From: WLXB01 sp040221475
GTDB lineage: Bacteria; Pseudomonadota; Alphaproteobacteria; Rhodospirillales; Rhodospirillaceae
DNA length: 64,000 nucleotides
Direction of reading: 5' to 3'
Assembly: GCA_040221475.1 (NCBI GenBank)
Contig: JAVKEJ010000032.1
Location: 372,001-436,000, forward strand
Part shown: positions 16,029 through 25,480 of the stretch, in pieces
Position numbering within the stretch: position 1 is the stretch's first letter
Layout: each line of letters begins with the position of its first letter
Notes under the pieces: generated by a model
Databases searched by the model: none
What the model saw: the letters and a program-made list of their open reading frames with translations, nothing else
Told to the model about the DNA's origin: nothing
Made by a program: the position numbers and the translations under genes

Positions 16029-17711
16029 TTAAAGCTTCAGCGCGCCTGGGTTCATTAGACCGTTAGGATCAACCACTGCTTTGATCTTCTTCAGCATCTC
16101 CCACGCTTCGGGTTTACGGCTCTGGTCATAACGATACAACTTGCCAAGCTGCATGGAGACAGCGCCGAGTTCCGTAAATAACTGACTGAGATCATCCCGC
16201 ATGGCTTTGACGATGGCCCGCCCCTCTTCATCGGCGTGGTGGATTGGCAGTTTTGCGAGATGCTCTGGACGGATAACCCCCTCATACATTTTAAGGCGCG
16301 CGTCGGGCCAAAACCAAACAGGCTCTATGAGAAAACCATAATTACCAACCGTGACCAAAAGGAACCCGTTGCGAATGCCGTGCTGTTCTTTCAGGTCTTT
16401 GTATTTGTCGTAGAGAGCCGTTACCGCATCTAGCGCTTCAACTGCCTTAGAGTGCGGCACAATGCAGTGCAACGGCACCCAACGCTCGCCGCTTGGCCCA
16501 AGAATTGAGTCTGGTGGTAAGAACGGTTCAGCATGACAGATCTTGGTAATTGACGCCGGTAGTGGACGCCCGCCAACCTCACGCGCAATGGCTTTGGCCT
16601 GCTTGATTTTGTCCTCAACGCCCCCCTTGGTGTGGTCCTCAACGGACACATGCATGCCGTAGAAGACGTCTTTCAAATAGTTGCGCCCCGCGATAGCGAT
16701 TTGCAGGCCGTCCATCACGCCTGACTCTTTCATCACCTTAAATAACGTCCCGACATCTTTGAGGAGATCGGTTTCACCTTCGGTGACGCGCGCAGACTGC
16801 TGATTTTTATCGAAGCCCATGGCCTCTGTGGCCAATCCTTCACGACTCAGGCGTGACAAGGCCGTGGCCATGTCCGCGTATGTATCGAACGCGTAAGCGA
16901 GATGACGGCGATACTGCGGCCTACGTATTAAACGCAAGGTCGCCGTCGCCTTAATCCCCAATGCACCAGCATCAGCCAGGAAAGGTCCCATAAGGTCAGG
17001 GCCGTAATGCTTCATAAACGGCAGGCCACCCTGGGTCGCATGTGCGCCAACAGGAAGCACGGTACCGTCAGCCAAGACCACATCCATGCCCAACACTTGC
17101 TCTACGGCGGAGCCATAAAAGCCAGAACCGAAAAACACGGAGTTTTGCGATAAAGCACCACCGATACGGCTTTGGTACCCAGAAAGCGGGCCCCAATATG
17201 GCGTGCGCAAACCTTTTTCTTTCAGCGCATTATTCAGTGCCGTCCATGTGCAACCACACTCAACGGTGACATACATATCGTCTTCATTGATCTCGATAAT
17301 GCGATCAAGCTGCTGGGTATCGACAGTGATTGAATCGGGCTGAGTGTGAAGATACCCATCCGTATACGACATGCCGCCGCCCCGAGGCACCAGGGCTACC
17401 CGAGCATCGTGACAGGCCGCTGCTGCTCGCGAGAGGTCTTCAACAGATTTCGGAGCTATGGCCGCCAACGGCGTTTCAAAACTACGGAAAGTGTCTTCAG
17501 CAAAGAACGCCCGAGAGTCATCATCCGACTTCACCTGATCTGCGCCGAGAATTTGTGTCAGTTGATCCAGCAAACCCTTGTGACCTGCTAAATCAACACC
17601 AGGCTTGGTTGCCCCTGGTGGGATAGGCTCGATGTCATATCCTGGCACAGTATTTGGTGCGACAGGCGGCAAAGAAAGATCGGATTTAGAAGTGCGTGCG
17701 TCGTCAGGCAT
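16029..17711 (-). CDS. FAD-linked oxidoreductase (PCMH/VAO family)
   Basis: A 560-residue flavoprotein of the vanillyl-alcohol-oxidase/GlcD superfamily. The FAD-binding PCMH domain is at about residues 65-250 (VALVPRGGGMSYTDGY for the pyrophosphate loop, then GALGIKATATLRL). A cap domain and a C-terminal segment ending in VDPNGLMNPGALKL are usual for these enzymes. I chose the ATG at 17711 because AGGG lies 6 bases upstream; the ATG at 17717 has no room for a ribosome site. Closest in style to 4-cresol dehydrogenase and lactate-type oxidases; substrate not readable. Cytoplasmic by lack of a signal. Confidence 0.85.
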   Translation of the reverse strand: MPDDARTSKSDLSLPPVAPNTVPGYDIEPIPPGATKPGVDLAGHKGLLDQLTQILGADQVKSDDDSRAFFAEDTFRSFETPLAAIAPKSVEDLSRAAAACHDARVALVPRGGGMSYTDGYLHTQPDSITVDTQQLDRIIEINEDDMYVTVECGCTWTALNNALKEKGLRTPYWGPLSGYQSRIGGALSQNSVFFGSGFYGSAVEQVLGMDVVLADGTVLPVGAHATQGGLPFMKHYGPDLMGPFLADAGALGIKATATLRLIRRPQYRRHLAYAFDTYADMATALSRLSREGLATEAMGFDKNQQSARVTEGETDLLKDVGTLFKVMKESGVMDGLQIAIAGRNYLKDVFYGMHVSVEDHTKGGVEDKIKQAKAIAREVGGRPLPASITKICHAEPFLPPDSILGPSGERWVPLHCIVPHSKAVEALDAVTALYDKYKDLKEQHGIRNGFLLVTVGNYGFLIEPVWFWPDARLKMYEGVIRPEHLAKLPIHHADEEGRAIVKAMRDDLSQLFTELGAVSMQLGKLYRYDQSRKPEAWEMLKKIKAVVDPNGLMNPGALKL

Positions 17712-17795
17712 GAGCATCCCTGCAGGTCTTATGGTTTCAGCATATGGCCTCTGATTGTCGCGCGACCTTAAGCGATGAGCAAGAGTGGATAATTA

Positions 17796-17861
17796 CGCGT
17801 TCACGTCATAATTCTAGCGCGTTCACGTCGTAGTTTTTACGCGTTCACATCAATAACAATC
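17796..17861. repeat. Three 22-bp tandem repeats at the 3' end of the reductase gene
   Basis: Three units start at 17796, 17818 and 17840 with a strict 22-base period. They share CGCGTTCAC(G/A)TC and diverge in the AT-rich half. The copy nearest the gene encodes its last codons (IDVNA) and the stop, so the terminal coding sequence appears to have been duplicated twice beyond the gene. The period is not a multiple of three, so the extra copies are outside the reading frame. Confidence 0.7.
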
Positions 17862-18829
17862 CGGCCACGCACCTGACCTTTGAGGATTTCTTCACCCAAC
17901 TCAGGCAAACGAGCCAAGGGCTCGACCGTTGTCATGGCTTCAAGCTTGGACATGTCCAAATCCTGGGCAAGGCGGGCCCAAGCCTGATCACGTCGCGCTG
18001 AGGGACAGGTCACAGAATTGACGCCCAGCAAGCGGACTCCCCGTAAAATGAATGGCATCACAGTCGTCGGCAGATCAGTCCCCCCGGCGAGTCCACACGC
18101 GGCGACCGCGCCTTCGTCTTTGGTTTCAGCCAAGAGTGTCGCCAAAGTTCTCGACCCAACGGAATCCACACCACCAGCCCAACGGCCTTTTTCTAGTGGG
18201 CGAGCATCACGGTCTAAAACGTCGCGGCCGATCACTTCGGCTGCGCCAAGTGATTTCAGATAGTCTGCTTCCGATGTCCGGCCTGATGATGCAACGACTG
18301 TGTATCCCAGCTTAGCCAGCAAGGCGATGGCCACAGACCCAACGCCACCAGCGGCCCCCGTCACAACAATTTCGCCTTGATTAGGTTTAATACCGGCATC
18401 TTCCAACGCCAAGACACACAGCATCGCGGTATAACCGGCTGTGCCGATGGCCATTGTGTCTTTTAAGGAAAACCCATCGGGAACCCGCGTGAGAAACTCA
18501 GACTTGATGCGTTGTTTCTGGCTATAGCCACCCCAGTGGGACTCGGACAAACCCCAGCCGTTAACAAGGACTTTATCGCCAGGTTTGTAAGAGGTGTCGG
18601 CAGACTCCAACACCGTCCCTGCCAGATCGATACCACCGACCATTGGGAATGAACGCGCAATCTTACCTTTACCTGTAACGGCCAGGCCATCTTTGTAGTT
18701 TACCGTCGAATATGCGACTTCGACCAGAACCGGCTCATCCGGCAGAGCCTCAAGCGTGAGTTCTCTAATTGAAGAGGTGTAAGTGCCGTCTTTATTATCG
18801 ATCACCAGAGCCTTGAAGGTCTCGGTCAT
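17837..18829 (-). CDS. acuI: NADPH-dependent acrylyl-CoA reductase AcuI-like (YhdH family)
   Basis: A 330-residue MDR-family protein of the YhdH/AcuI group. Recognisable blocks are VEVAYSTVNYKDGLAVTGKGK, GGIDLAGTV, VTGAAGGVGSVAIALL and GVNSVTCP. AcuI reduces toxic acryloyl-CoA to propionyl-CoA and is common in marine bacteria using DMSP or 3-hydroxypropionate. No DMSP lyase genes are adjacent. The ATG at 18829 is preceded by AAGGAT. The assignment to this subfamily is confident; its physiological role is inferred. Confidence 0.85.
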   Translation of the reverse strand: MTETFKALVIDNKDGTYTSSIRELTLEALPDEPVLVEVAYSTVNYKDGLAVTGKGKIARSFPMVGGIDLAGTVLESADTSYKPGDKVLVNGWGLSESHWGGYSQKQRIKSEFLTRVPDGFSLKDTMAIGTAGYTAMLCVLALEDAGIKPNQGEIVVTGAAGGVGSVAIALLAKLGYTVVASSGRTSEADYLKSLGAAEVIGRDVLDRDARPLEKGRWAGGVDSVGSRTLATLLAETKDEGAVAACGLAGGTDLPTTVMPFILRGVRLLGVNSVTCPSARRDQAWARLAQDLDMSKLEAMTTVEPLARLPELGEEILKGQVRGRIVIDVNA

Positions 18830-18866
18830 GCCGTATCCTTTCGAGAATTTCAGTCGAGGAGCAGCG

Positions 18867-19232
18867 TCAGCCGCGCGTGAGATGGGAGGTGGTATCGCGA
18901 AGACGCTGAACAATCAACCGGATCAAGCGGCGCATAAAGGGGTTGAGCCGCTCAAGCTGAGCCTCAAATTCTGTGTTTGAGATTTCTGCAACTTCCAAAT
19001 CCTCAGAAACCGTAGCGGTCGCCGTTCTTGGCGTATTGCCGATCATCGACATCTCGCCAACAATTTCGCCTTTACCAACCTTGGCAAAATTACGTTCTTT
19101 TCCATTGGAGTCCGCCCGGCTGAGTTGAAGCTCGCCAGAACTGATTAAATAGCAACTTTGAGCTGGATCACCCTGGCGAAAGAGAACGTGGCCAGCCTTA
19201 AAGGTCTGCTTTTTGAGTGGGGCGTCGGACAT
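18867..19232 (-). CDS. Single cyclic-nucleotide-binding domain protein, copy 1
   Basis: A 121-residue protein that is only a CRP-type cyclic-nucleotide-binding domain. The phosphate-binding cassette is GEMSMIGNTPRTATATV, with the Glu that contacts the ribose and the Arg that contacts the phosphate. There is no DNA-binding, kinase or membrane domain, so it probably acts by protein-protein contact. AGGTGAGAA precedes the ATG. It follows its paralog at 19312 and is 37 bases upstream of acuI. Confidence 0.85.
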   Translation of the reverse strand: MSDAPLKKQTFKAGHVLFRQGDPAQSCYLISSGELQLSRADSNGKERNFAKVGKGEIVGEMSMIGNTPRTATATVSEDLEVAEISNTEFEAQLERLNPFMRRLIRLIVQRLRDTTSHLTRG

Positions 19233-19311
19233 AATTTCTCACCTATTGCGAGGGATATGGAACTATGCCGCGCGAGCGTTCTTCACGTCAATTACCCAAC
19301 GACGAGGTCAC

Positions 19312-19677
19312 TTAGTTGCGGGTCAGGTCGGTTGTTGTATTCCGCAGTCTTTGCACAATAAGTCGGATAAGCCGCCGCATGAAAGGATTCAATCGATCCA
19401 ATTGTGCTTCAAATTCTTTGCGAGAAATCACCGCCAATTCAACATCTTTAACAACGGTCGCGGTAGCGGTGCGGGGGGTGTCGCCGATCATCGACATCTC
19501 GCCAATAATCTCTCCTTTTCTCACTTTGCTGAAGGAGCGGTCTTCACCAGCATTTGAGGTGCGACTGAGGCTTATTTCGCCCTCACGGACGAGATAACAG
19601 TCATCTGCCACGTCGCCTTGACGGAACAACACATGACCAGCCAGATAAGTTTGCGTTTTGATTGAGCTATCAGTCAT
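19312..19677 (-). CDS. Single cyclic-nucleotide-binding domain protein, copy 2
   Basis: A 121-residue paralog of the gene at 18867, alignable end to end. The cassette is GEMSMIGDTPRTATATV, and the same C-terminal helix (NPFMRRLIRLIVQRLR) is kept nearly unchanged in both. I chose the ATG at 19677 because it aligns with the start of copy 1; an ATG at 19689 is also in frame. Both copies retain the Glu and Arg of the phosphate-binding cassette, so both may bind cAMP or cGMP. The shared basic C-terminal helix suggests a common partner. Confidence 0.83.
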   Translation of the reverse strand: MTDSSIKTQTYLAGHVLFRQGDVADDCYLVREGEISLSRTSNAGEDRSFSKVRKGEIIGEMSMIGDTPRTATATVVKDVELAVISRKEFEAQLDRLNPFMRRLIRLIVQRLRNTTTDLTRN

Positions 19678-19731
19678 ACCATCAACCATTAGGTTCGCAG
19701 TTATGACTATGCAGCGAGATACCTCGACTCG

Positions 19732-21324
19732 TCAATCAACCTTAGAAACATTGGGGTCGCGCTTGAGATAGCGGCTCAGGTGTACATCTCGAGGATTGTC
19801 GATCCAGCCAATGATTTGCTGGGAGACTAAATTTTTACTCACCCCATGAAACAAGGGCGCGATCGGCGTGTCCGTGAGCAAAAGCGCCTCCGCCTGGGCC
19901 AAGAGTTGGGCACGGGTGCCGTGATCAATCGCCTGGGCTGCGTCTTTCAATAGTAAGTCATATTGCGGATTACGGTACCTTGCATAATTGGATGTGGTCG
20001 ATGTGCTTTGCAAAACCGCAAGAAAATTAGCTGCGTCGTTAACATCCGCCGCCCATCCGGCATACCCGATTTCAAAATTACCGCTGCGCAGATGAGAAAA
20101 CAGCACTTTGCCTTCTGTGTTGTTGAGCTCAACTTCAACGCCTAATGGACGCCACATAGCTATTATCGCGGCTGCGACTCTGCGACGATCTTCCGCAGAG
20201 GATAAACTATACGTCAGTCGCAAAGGTGAATCTGGTCCATACCCTGCCGCCGCCAACAGCTCGCCGGCTTTGGCGCGGCGCTCCACCATCGTCCAAGAAG
20301 TTGCATCAGGGCGTGGGGGCTCATAGTCAACAACAGCAGGCGGTACAAAACTATAGGCTGGTCTTTCGCCCGATCGCAAAACCCGGTCCGCCAATAGCTC
20401 TCGGTCAATTGCGAGGGATAACGCTTGCCGGATCCGGACGTCGGCTAGGACGGGATGCTCTGTATTAAAAGTCAGATAAAAGGTGATGAGATAATCCGCG
20501 ATGCGTGTTTCGCCGGGTAGATTTTCAAGCAGCCACGGTGTGCGGGCTGTTGGAAATTCCAGACTAGAATCTAAAGCGCCGGCCCGGAATTGAGCCACAG
20601 CCGCTGACTGATCCTCAGTTGGGAGATACGTGACGTGTTCGAAAAACAGTTCCGCCAGATCGCGGTGCAGTGGATTGGCTATCAGCTTGACACGGTCTTG
20701 TGGACGCCAATCCTTAAGCGTATAGGCTCCATTTGAAACCATGGTGCCCGGCTCTGTCCAAGCATCATCTTGCGCTTCTATTACATGTTTGGGCACCAGC
20801 ACCGCAAAGCCGTTTGAGAGAAGTTCTGGCAAAAAGGGTACGGGTGAATTCAGCGTTATCTTCACTTCATGCGTACTGCTTGCTCGCACACCAAGATCCG
20901 TTGCTGGCTTGCTCCCCCGCGTGATGGCCTCTGCATTCTCAATCGCATGAAATAAATAAGGGTACTGGGATGCTGTCTCTGGATTTAATAAGCGCTGAAA
21001 AGAATAGACCACATCCTCTGCCGTAAGAGGCGTACCGTCTGACCATTTTTGATTTGGAGTAAGCAAAAACGTCCACGTCAGTCCATCGTCAGAAACGCTC
21101 CAGCTTTCAGCAGCAGCAGGCGTGGGGCGACCGCTAGCGTCGGGTGTCGTTAAGCCTTCAAAGAGATCTAAAATGATGTTTTGTTCATAAACCGTAGAGA
21201 TGCGATGCGGATCAAGGCTCGTGGGATCCTGGTGATTCCCGCGAGTCAGAACATCAGCAGCAGACTGCGTTATTCCCGATGTCAACGCAGCAAGCAGACA
21301 CAAACTTATATAAGCACAGCGCAT
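19732..21324 (-). CDS. Peptide-type ABC transporter substrate-binding protein (SBP_bac_5)
   Basis: A 530-residue periplasmic binding protein of the OppA/DppA family with a signal peptide (residues 1-23). Family features are TRGNHQDPTSLDPHR near the N-terminus, LTWTFLLTPNQKWSDGTPLTAEDVVYS-type motif (split here by position), and IRQALSLAIDRELL in the middle. No permease or ATPase gene is adjacent, so it is an orphan. Its start is 3 bases past the malic enzyme stop, implying co-transcription. Ligand unknown: oligopeptides or other small molecules. Confidence 0.87.
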   Translation of the reverse strand: MRCAYISLCLLAALTSGITQSAADVLTRGNHQDPTSLDPHRISTVYEQNIILDLFEGLTTPDASGRPTPAAAESWSVSDDGLTWTFLLTPNQKWSDGTPLTAEDVVYSFQRLLNPETASQYPYLFHAIENAEAITRGSKPATDLGVRASSTHEVKITLNSPVPFLPELLSNGFAVLVPKHVIEAQDDAWTEPGTMVSNGAYTLKDWRPQDRVKLIANPLHRDLAELFFEHVTYLPTEDQSAAVAQFRAGALDSSLEFPTARTPWLLENLPGETRIADYLITFYLTFNTEHPVLADVRIRQALSLAIDRELLADRVLRSGERPAYSFVPPAVVDYEPPRPDATSWTMVERRAKAGELLAAAGYGPDSPLRLTYSLSSAEDRRRVAAAIIAMWRPLGVEVELNNTEGKVLFSHLRSGNFEIGYAGWAADVNDAANFLAVLQSTSTTSNYARYRNPQYDLLLKDAAQAIDHGTRAQLLAQAEALLLTDTPIAPLFHGVSKNLVSQQIIGWIDNPRDVHLSRYLKRDPNVSKVD

Positions 21325-21327
21325 CAG

Positions 21328-23637
21328 TTACCGAATTTTTGAACGCGATTGCACTTGGGCGTCGATGACCGCAAGGGCCGCCAAATTTACAAGTCCTCGT
21401 GATGTAACCGATGGCGTTGTGATGTGCCCCGGCTTGTTTACACCCAACAAAATCGGTCCAACATGCAAGCCACCGGACAGCGTCCGAGCTAAATGGAACG
21501 CGGTGTTGGCTGCATCAAGACATGGCATAACCAACAGATTTGCAGGGCCTTCAAGTTTTGAGTCTGGAAACACACGCCGACGCAATTCTTCATTCAGTGC
21601 AAAATCAGGCTGCATTTCACCTTCGACCTGAAGATCTGGGTATTCTGTATGCAGCCGCTCCATGGCCGCCCGCATCTTGAGTGCGTTTGCATTCTGCGAA
21701 GCTCCAAAAGTAGAGGTAGCGATCAAGGCCACGCGCGGCACTAGACCAAAGTCTGCAACTTTTTCAGCCGCCCTTACGGTTAGATCAACGATAGCATCAA
21801 CTGACGGATTCTCAGAAACATAGGTGTCGCAGATAAAGATGGGTCCTCGATCTAAGACAAGAAGCGATAGGGCTGATGTTTCTGGCACACCAGAACACAA
21901 ACCGAGCACTTCCTCGACATACTTCAGATGCCATTTGTATTCACCATACGTGCCACAAATCATTGCATCTGCATCGCCTTTTTCAACCATCAAGCTGGCA
22001 ATAACCGTTGAGTTGGTGCGAACGATGGTACGGGCAGAATCCGGCGACACGCCTTTGCGCGCCATAATGCTGTGATAACTCTGCCAATAGTCCCGATAGC
22101 GATCATCGTCTTCTGGATTGACGATTTCAAAATCTTTGCCTGGCACGAAACCAAGACCTAGCTTTCGCGCCCGGTGGGAGATAACAAGCGGGCGACCAAT
22201 CAAGATCGGGGTGGCGATTCCATCATCAAGCAGGACCTTCGCTGCGAAGAGAACACGATCATCTTCCCCTTCGGCAAAAACCACCCGCTTTGGCTCTTCG
22301 CAAGCCTTGTCAAAGATTGGCTTCATGACCAATCCGGTGCGGAACACAAACTGCTCAAGCTGGTCGGTATAAGCTTCAAAGTCTTCGATCGGTCGCGTTG
22401 CTACGCCTGAGTCCATCGCTGCCTTGGCGATGACGGGACAAATGTTTGAGATCAAACGCGGATCGAAGGGCTTCGGAATGAGATAATCCGGGCCAAACCG
22501 AAGGGTCTGCCCTCCATAAGCCGCCGCAACCACCTCAGAACTGGCCCCTTTTGCCAGGTCAGCGATTGCACGGACACAAGCCGCTTTCATTTCCTCATTA
22601 ATCTCAGTCGCGCCGACGTCAAGCGCTGCCCTGAAGATGAATGGAAAACATAAAACATTATTGACCTGATTGGGATAATCGGACCGCCCCGTGGCAATGA
22701 TAGCGTCCGGCACGGCAGCCAATACATCTTCGGGGCGGATTTCAGGCTCTGGATTGGCAAGCGCCATAATAATGGGTGCTTTGGCCATGGTCTTGACCAT
22801 GTCACCCGTCAAAATTCCCGGAGCAGACAATCCCAGAAAAACGTCAGCATCAACGATAGCCTCAGCCAATGTGCGCGCTGACGTATCAGAAGCATAATCA
22901 GCTTTTTGATTGGTCATATCTTCGGTGCGGCCTTTAAACACAACACCTTTGTGATCGGACAGAATAACGTTCTCGCGTCTGAGACCCAACGCCAGCAACT
23001 GATTGAGACAGGCAATACCCGCCGCTCCGCCACCCGTCGAAACGAGTTTGATATCCGCTATTTTTTTCCGAACCAGACTCAAACCATTGATGACTGCCGC
23101 TGCCACCACAATGGCCGTGCCATGCTGATCGTCATGAAATACGGGGATGTCGAGGCGCTCGCGCAAGGCCTTTTCAACAATGAAGCAATCAGGCGCTTTG
23201 ATATCCTCTAAATTGATGGCGCCAAACGTAGGTGAGATCGCCGCAATGATATCAACCAGTTTTTCTGGATCGTTTTCATTAATTTCAATATCGAAAACAT
23301 CAATACCGGCGAATTTCTTGAACAGGACCGCTTTGCCCTCCATCACAGGTTTGGAGGCCAACGCACCAATCGCACCAAGACCTAGGACAGCGGTGCCGTT
23401 GGTAACGACTGCCACAAGATTTCCGCGGCTGGTCAGATTTGCCGCTTCTGCAGGGTTAGCGACGATAGCATCGCAGGCTGCGGCAACGCCGGGCGAATAA
23501 GCGAGGGCAAGATCACGTTGATTGGCAAGCGGTTTGGTTGCAGTAACCTCTAATTTCCCTGGCTGGGGATAACGATGGTAATGCAAGGCATCACTGCGCA
23601 ATTTATCCTTCGCGTCGGTCGCTTGCTCGGTCGACAT
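21328..23637 (-). CDS. maeB: NADP-dependent malic enzyme MaeB
   Basis: A 769-residue two-domain malic enzyme. The N-terminal ~420 residues are the malic enzyme (LALAYSPGVAAAC; VFHDDQHGTAIV for the metal-binding region; a GGGAAGIACL Rossmann motif). The C-terminal ~330 residues are a phosphotransacetylase-like domain that mainly regulates activity. It decarboxylates malate to pyruvate with NADP. The length is normal for MaeB. AGGGGA lies 8 bases before the ATG. It is flanked by mutY upstream and the binding protein downstream. Confidence 0.95.
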   Translation of the reverse strand: MSTEQATDAKDKLRSDALHYHRYPQPGKLEVTATKPLANQRDLALAYSPGVAAACDAIVANPAEAANLTSRGNLVAVVTNGTAVLGLGAIGALASKPVMEGKAVLFKKFAGIDVFDIEINENDPEKLVDIIAAISPTFGAINLEDIKAPDCFIVEKALRERLDIPVFHDDQHGTAIVVAAAVINGLSLVRKKIADIKLVSTGGGAAGIACLNQLLALGLRRENVILSDHKGVVFKGRTEDMTNQKADYASDTSARTLAEAIVDADVFLGLSAPGILTGDMVKTMAKAPIIMALANPEPEIRPEDVLAAVPDAIIATGRSDYPNQVNNVLCFPFIFRAALDVGATEINEEMKAACVRAIADLAKGASSEVVAAAYGGQTLRFGPDYLIPKPFDPRLISNICPVIAKAAMDSGVATRPIEDFEAYTDQLEQFVFRTGLVMKPIFDKACEEPKRVVFAEGEDDRVLFAAKVLLDDGIATPILIGRPLVISHRARKLGLGFVPGKDFEIVNPEDDDRYRDYWQSYHSIMARKGVSPDSARTIVRTNSTVIASLMVEKGDADAMICGTYGEYKWHLKYVEEVLGLCSGVPETSALSLLVLDRGPIFICDTYVSENPSVDAIVDLTVRAAEKVADFGLVPRVALIATSTFGASQNANALKMRAAMERLHTEYPDLQVEGEMQPDFALNEELRRRVFPDSKLEGPANLLVMPCLDAANTAFHLARTLSGGLHVGPILLGVNKPGHITTPSVTSRGLVNLAALAVIDAQVQSRSKIR

Positions 23638-23673
23638 GGTTCATCCCCTCTGCTTCAAAACATATCTCACTTC

Positions 23674-24768
23674 TTAATATCCCACTTTAAGGGCGTGCTT
23701 GACTACCTTGCGCATAACAGAGGGCAAAGCATGATCCCCTAATGCCTCAAGGTTTACCCATACGTAATCTGCTTGAGTACCAATCCCGGTTGCCTGTTTG
23801 TCCGTTAGAACAGCAGAGCGGGTTTCAAGTTCCAAGTTAAAATGCGTGAACGTATGACTAACCCCCCCTTCCAAGGGAGTCCATTTAGACTCTCCGATGT
23901 TGATCGGCGCCTGAGAGAAGACCGCCTCATTGCTTAGTATCTCTGTCTGCCAAGAGGTGGATGGCACCTCCATCATACCACCCAACAAACCTTTCTCTGG
24001 GCGACGCCGAAGAAGAATAGCGCCGTCTTGTCGCGTCAACCAAAAACAAACGCCACGGCGTGTTGGCTTGCTCTTCTTCGGGGATTTACGTGGCAGTTCT
24101 GCCGCGATGCCAAGTTTTCGGGCTTTACACGGAGATTGCCAGGGGCAGATCACGCAAGACGGAGATTTCGGTGTGCAAACCGTCGCCCCGAGATCCATCA
24201 CTGCCTGTGCATAGTCGCCAGGACGATGATCCCTGGTTAGGCTAGCGGCCAATTCGGTGAGTACTGTTTTAGACTGAGGTAAGGGCTGCTCAATTGCAAA
24301 AACACGTGCCATGACGCGTTCGACGTTGCCATCAACCACAACCGCGCAGCGATTGAACGCAATAGAAGCAATGGCCGCTGCCGTGTATGGGCCAATGCCG
24401 GGAAGAGACTTCAAAGCCGCTTCAGTGTCAGGAAACACGCCACCATGGTCATTCGTGATCGTCTTGGCACATTTATGGAGGTTGCGCGCCCGAGCATAGT
24501 AACCGAGTCCAGCCCATTCTGTGAGAACATGATCCAGTTCAGCCTGCGCTAGATCTTCAACCCTGGGCCAACGCTCGAGAAACCTCTCATAATATGGTTT
24601 TACCACCGTCACAGTCGTCTGCTGCAGCATGATTTCACTGAGCCAAACAGCATAAGGACTTGCTGTTTCACCCGGTAAAGCACGCCAAGGTAAATGACGC
24701 CGGTGACGGTCGTACCAGTCCAGCAAATCTTCTGGCTTTGGCGAACTGGGTTTGCGTGCAGAAGCCAT
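23674..24768 (-). CDS. mutY: A/G-specific adenine glycosylase MutY
   Basis: A 364-residue DNA repair glycosylase that removes adenine opposite 8-oxoguanine. The helix-hairpin-helix motif is LPGIGPYTAAAI followed by catalytic Asp in VVVDGNVERV. The other catalytic Glu is in SEIMLQQT, and the 4Fe-4S ligands are in CTPKSPSCVICPWQSPC. The C-terminal NUDIX-like domain recognises 8-oxoG. I use the ATG at 24768; an in-frame TTG at 24780 has a close AGGA and cannot be excluded. It is divergent from the DUF721 gene at 24854. Confidence 0.95.
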   Translation of the reverse strand: MASARKPSSPKPEDLLDWYDRHRRHLPWRALPGETASPYAVWLSEIMLQQTTVTVVKPYYERFLERWPRVEDLAQAELDHVLTEWAGLGYYARARNLHKCAKTITNDHGGVFPDTEAALKSLPGIGPYTAAAIASIAFNRCAVVVDGNVERVMARVFAIEQPLPQSKTVLTELAASLTRDHRPGDYAQAVMDLGATVCTPKSPSCVICPWQSPCKARKLGIAAELPRKSPKKSKPTRRGVCFWLTRQDGAILLRRRPEKGLLGGMMEVPSTSWQTEILSNEAVFSQAPINIGESKWTPLEGGVSHTFTHFNLELETRSAVLTDKQATGIGTQADYVWVNLEALGDHALPSVMRKVVKHALKVGY

Positions 24769-24853
24769 TGAGTGGCGCAAGTGTCCTAATTAATTTAAAT
24801 GTTCATGATAACTACAGCATAAAAAGTCTGGCAGCTGCGCTACACTGAATCCT

Positions 24854-25378
24854 ATGAGTCTTAGAGCAAAAAGAAAAGGGCGGGATACCGTCGCAGTGCC
24901 GGAGCGAATCGCGCGCGGCCTGCTCGGCGTGTCGGCTGTTACAAATAGAATTACTAAACCGGTGTTGAGCAAAAGGGGTTTTGTCGCAGGCGATATTGTC
25001 TCCCGCTGGCATGAAATCGTTGGCGTCGAACTTGCCGCGGCTTCAATACCCGAACGTATTCAATTGGAACGCGGCGCTCGCAGCAATGGAACCTTGCACC
25101 TGCGGGTCGCAAGCGGCGCAGCCGCAGCCCTCATCCATCCTCAGCTTCCCTTGATTATGGAACGTATCAACGGCTTTCTTGGCGCAGGCACTGTCAGCCA
25201 AGTGAGAGTCATTCAAGCCCCACTCCCTAACCGTATTGTCAGAAAGCCCATTCCGCGCGCACGGCCTCTGACCGCTGAAGCACTGGCAGAGGCTGACACA
25301 CAGATTGGCGCGTTAGACTCAGACCCGCTGCGCCAGGCATTGGCGCGACTTGGTGCCCGCCTGAAAGAACGAAAGTGA
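24854..25378 (+). CDS. DUF721/DciA-like protein
   Basis: A 174-residue protein with the DUF721 core: a basic N-terminus, then WHEIVGVELAAASIPERI and a region ending before a helical C-terminal segment. DUF721 includes DciA, a loader for the replicative helicase in bacteria without DnaC. Next to mutY is the usual alphaproteobacterial position. I see no clear ribosome site ahead of the ATG. The DnaB-loading role is known for DciA proteins but is inferred here. Confidence 0.78.
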   Translation: MSLRAKRKGRDTVAVPERIARGLLGVSAVTNRITKPVLSKRGFVAGDIVSRWHEIVGVELAAASIPERIQLERGARSNGTLHLRVASGAAAALIHPQLPLIMERINGFLGAGTVSQVRVIQAPLPNRIVRKPIPRARPLTAEALAEADTQIGALDSDPLRQALARLGARLKERK

Positions 25379-25480
25379 TCCGACCGAGCCTAATGGAATG
25401 TGGCCCGGACTCTATACGCGACTCCGCTTTTCCCGTATCATTTGTGTATGATCAGGGCATTTTCGGACTCAGGGGGCGGC

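Noticed and set aside
16010..16034. Terminator after the FAD oxidoreductase gene
   Set aside because: CTTTAGGGG pairs with CCCTTAAAG around the stop codon but no T-tract follows on either strand.
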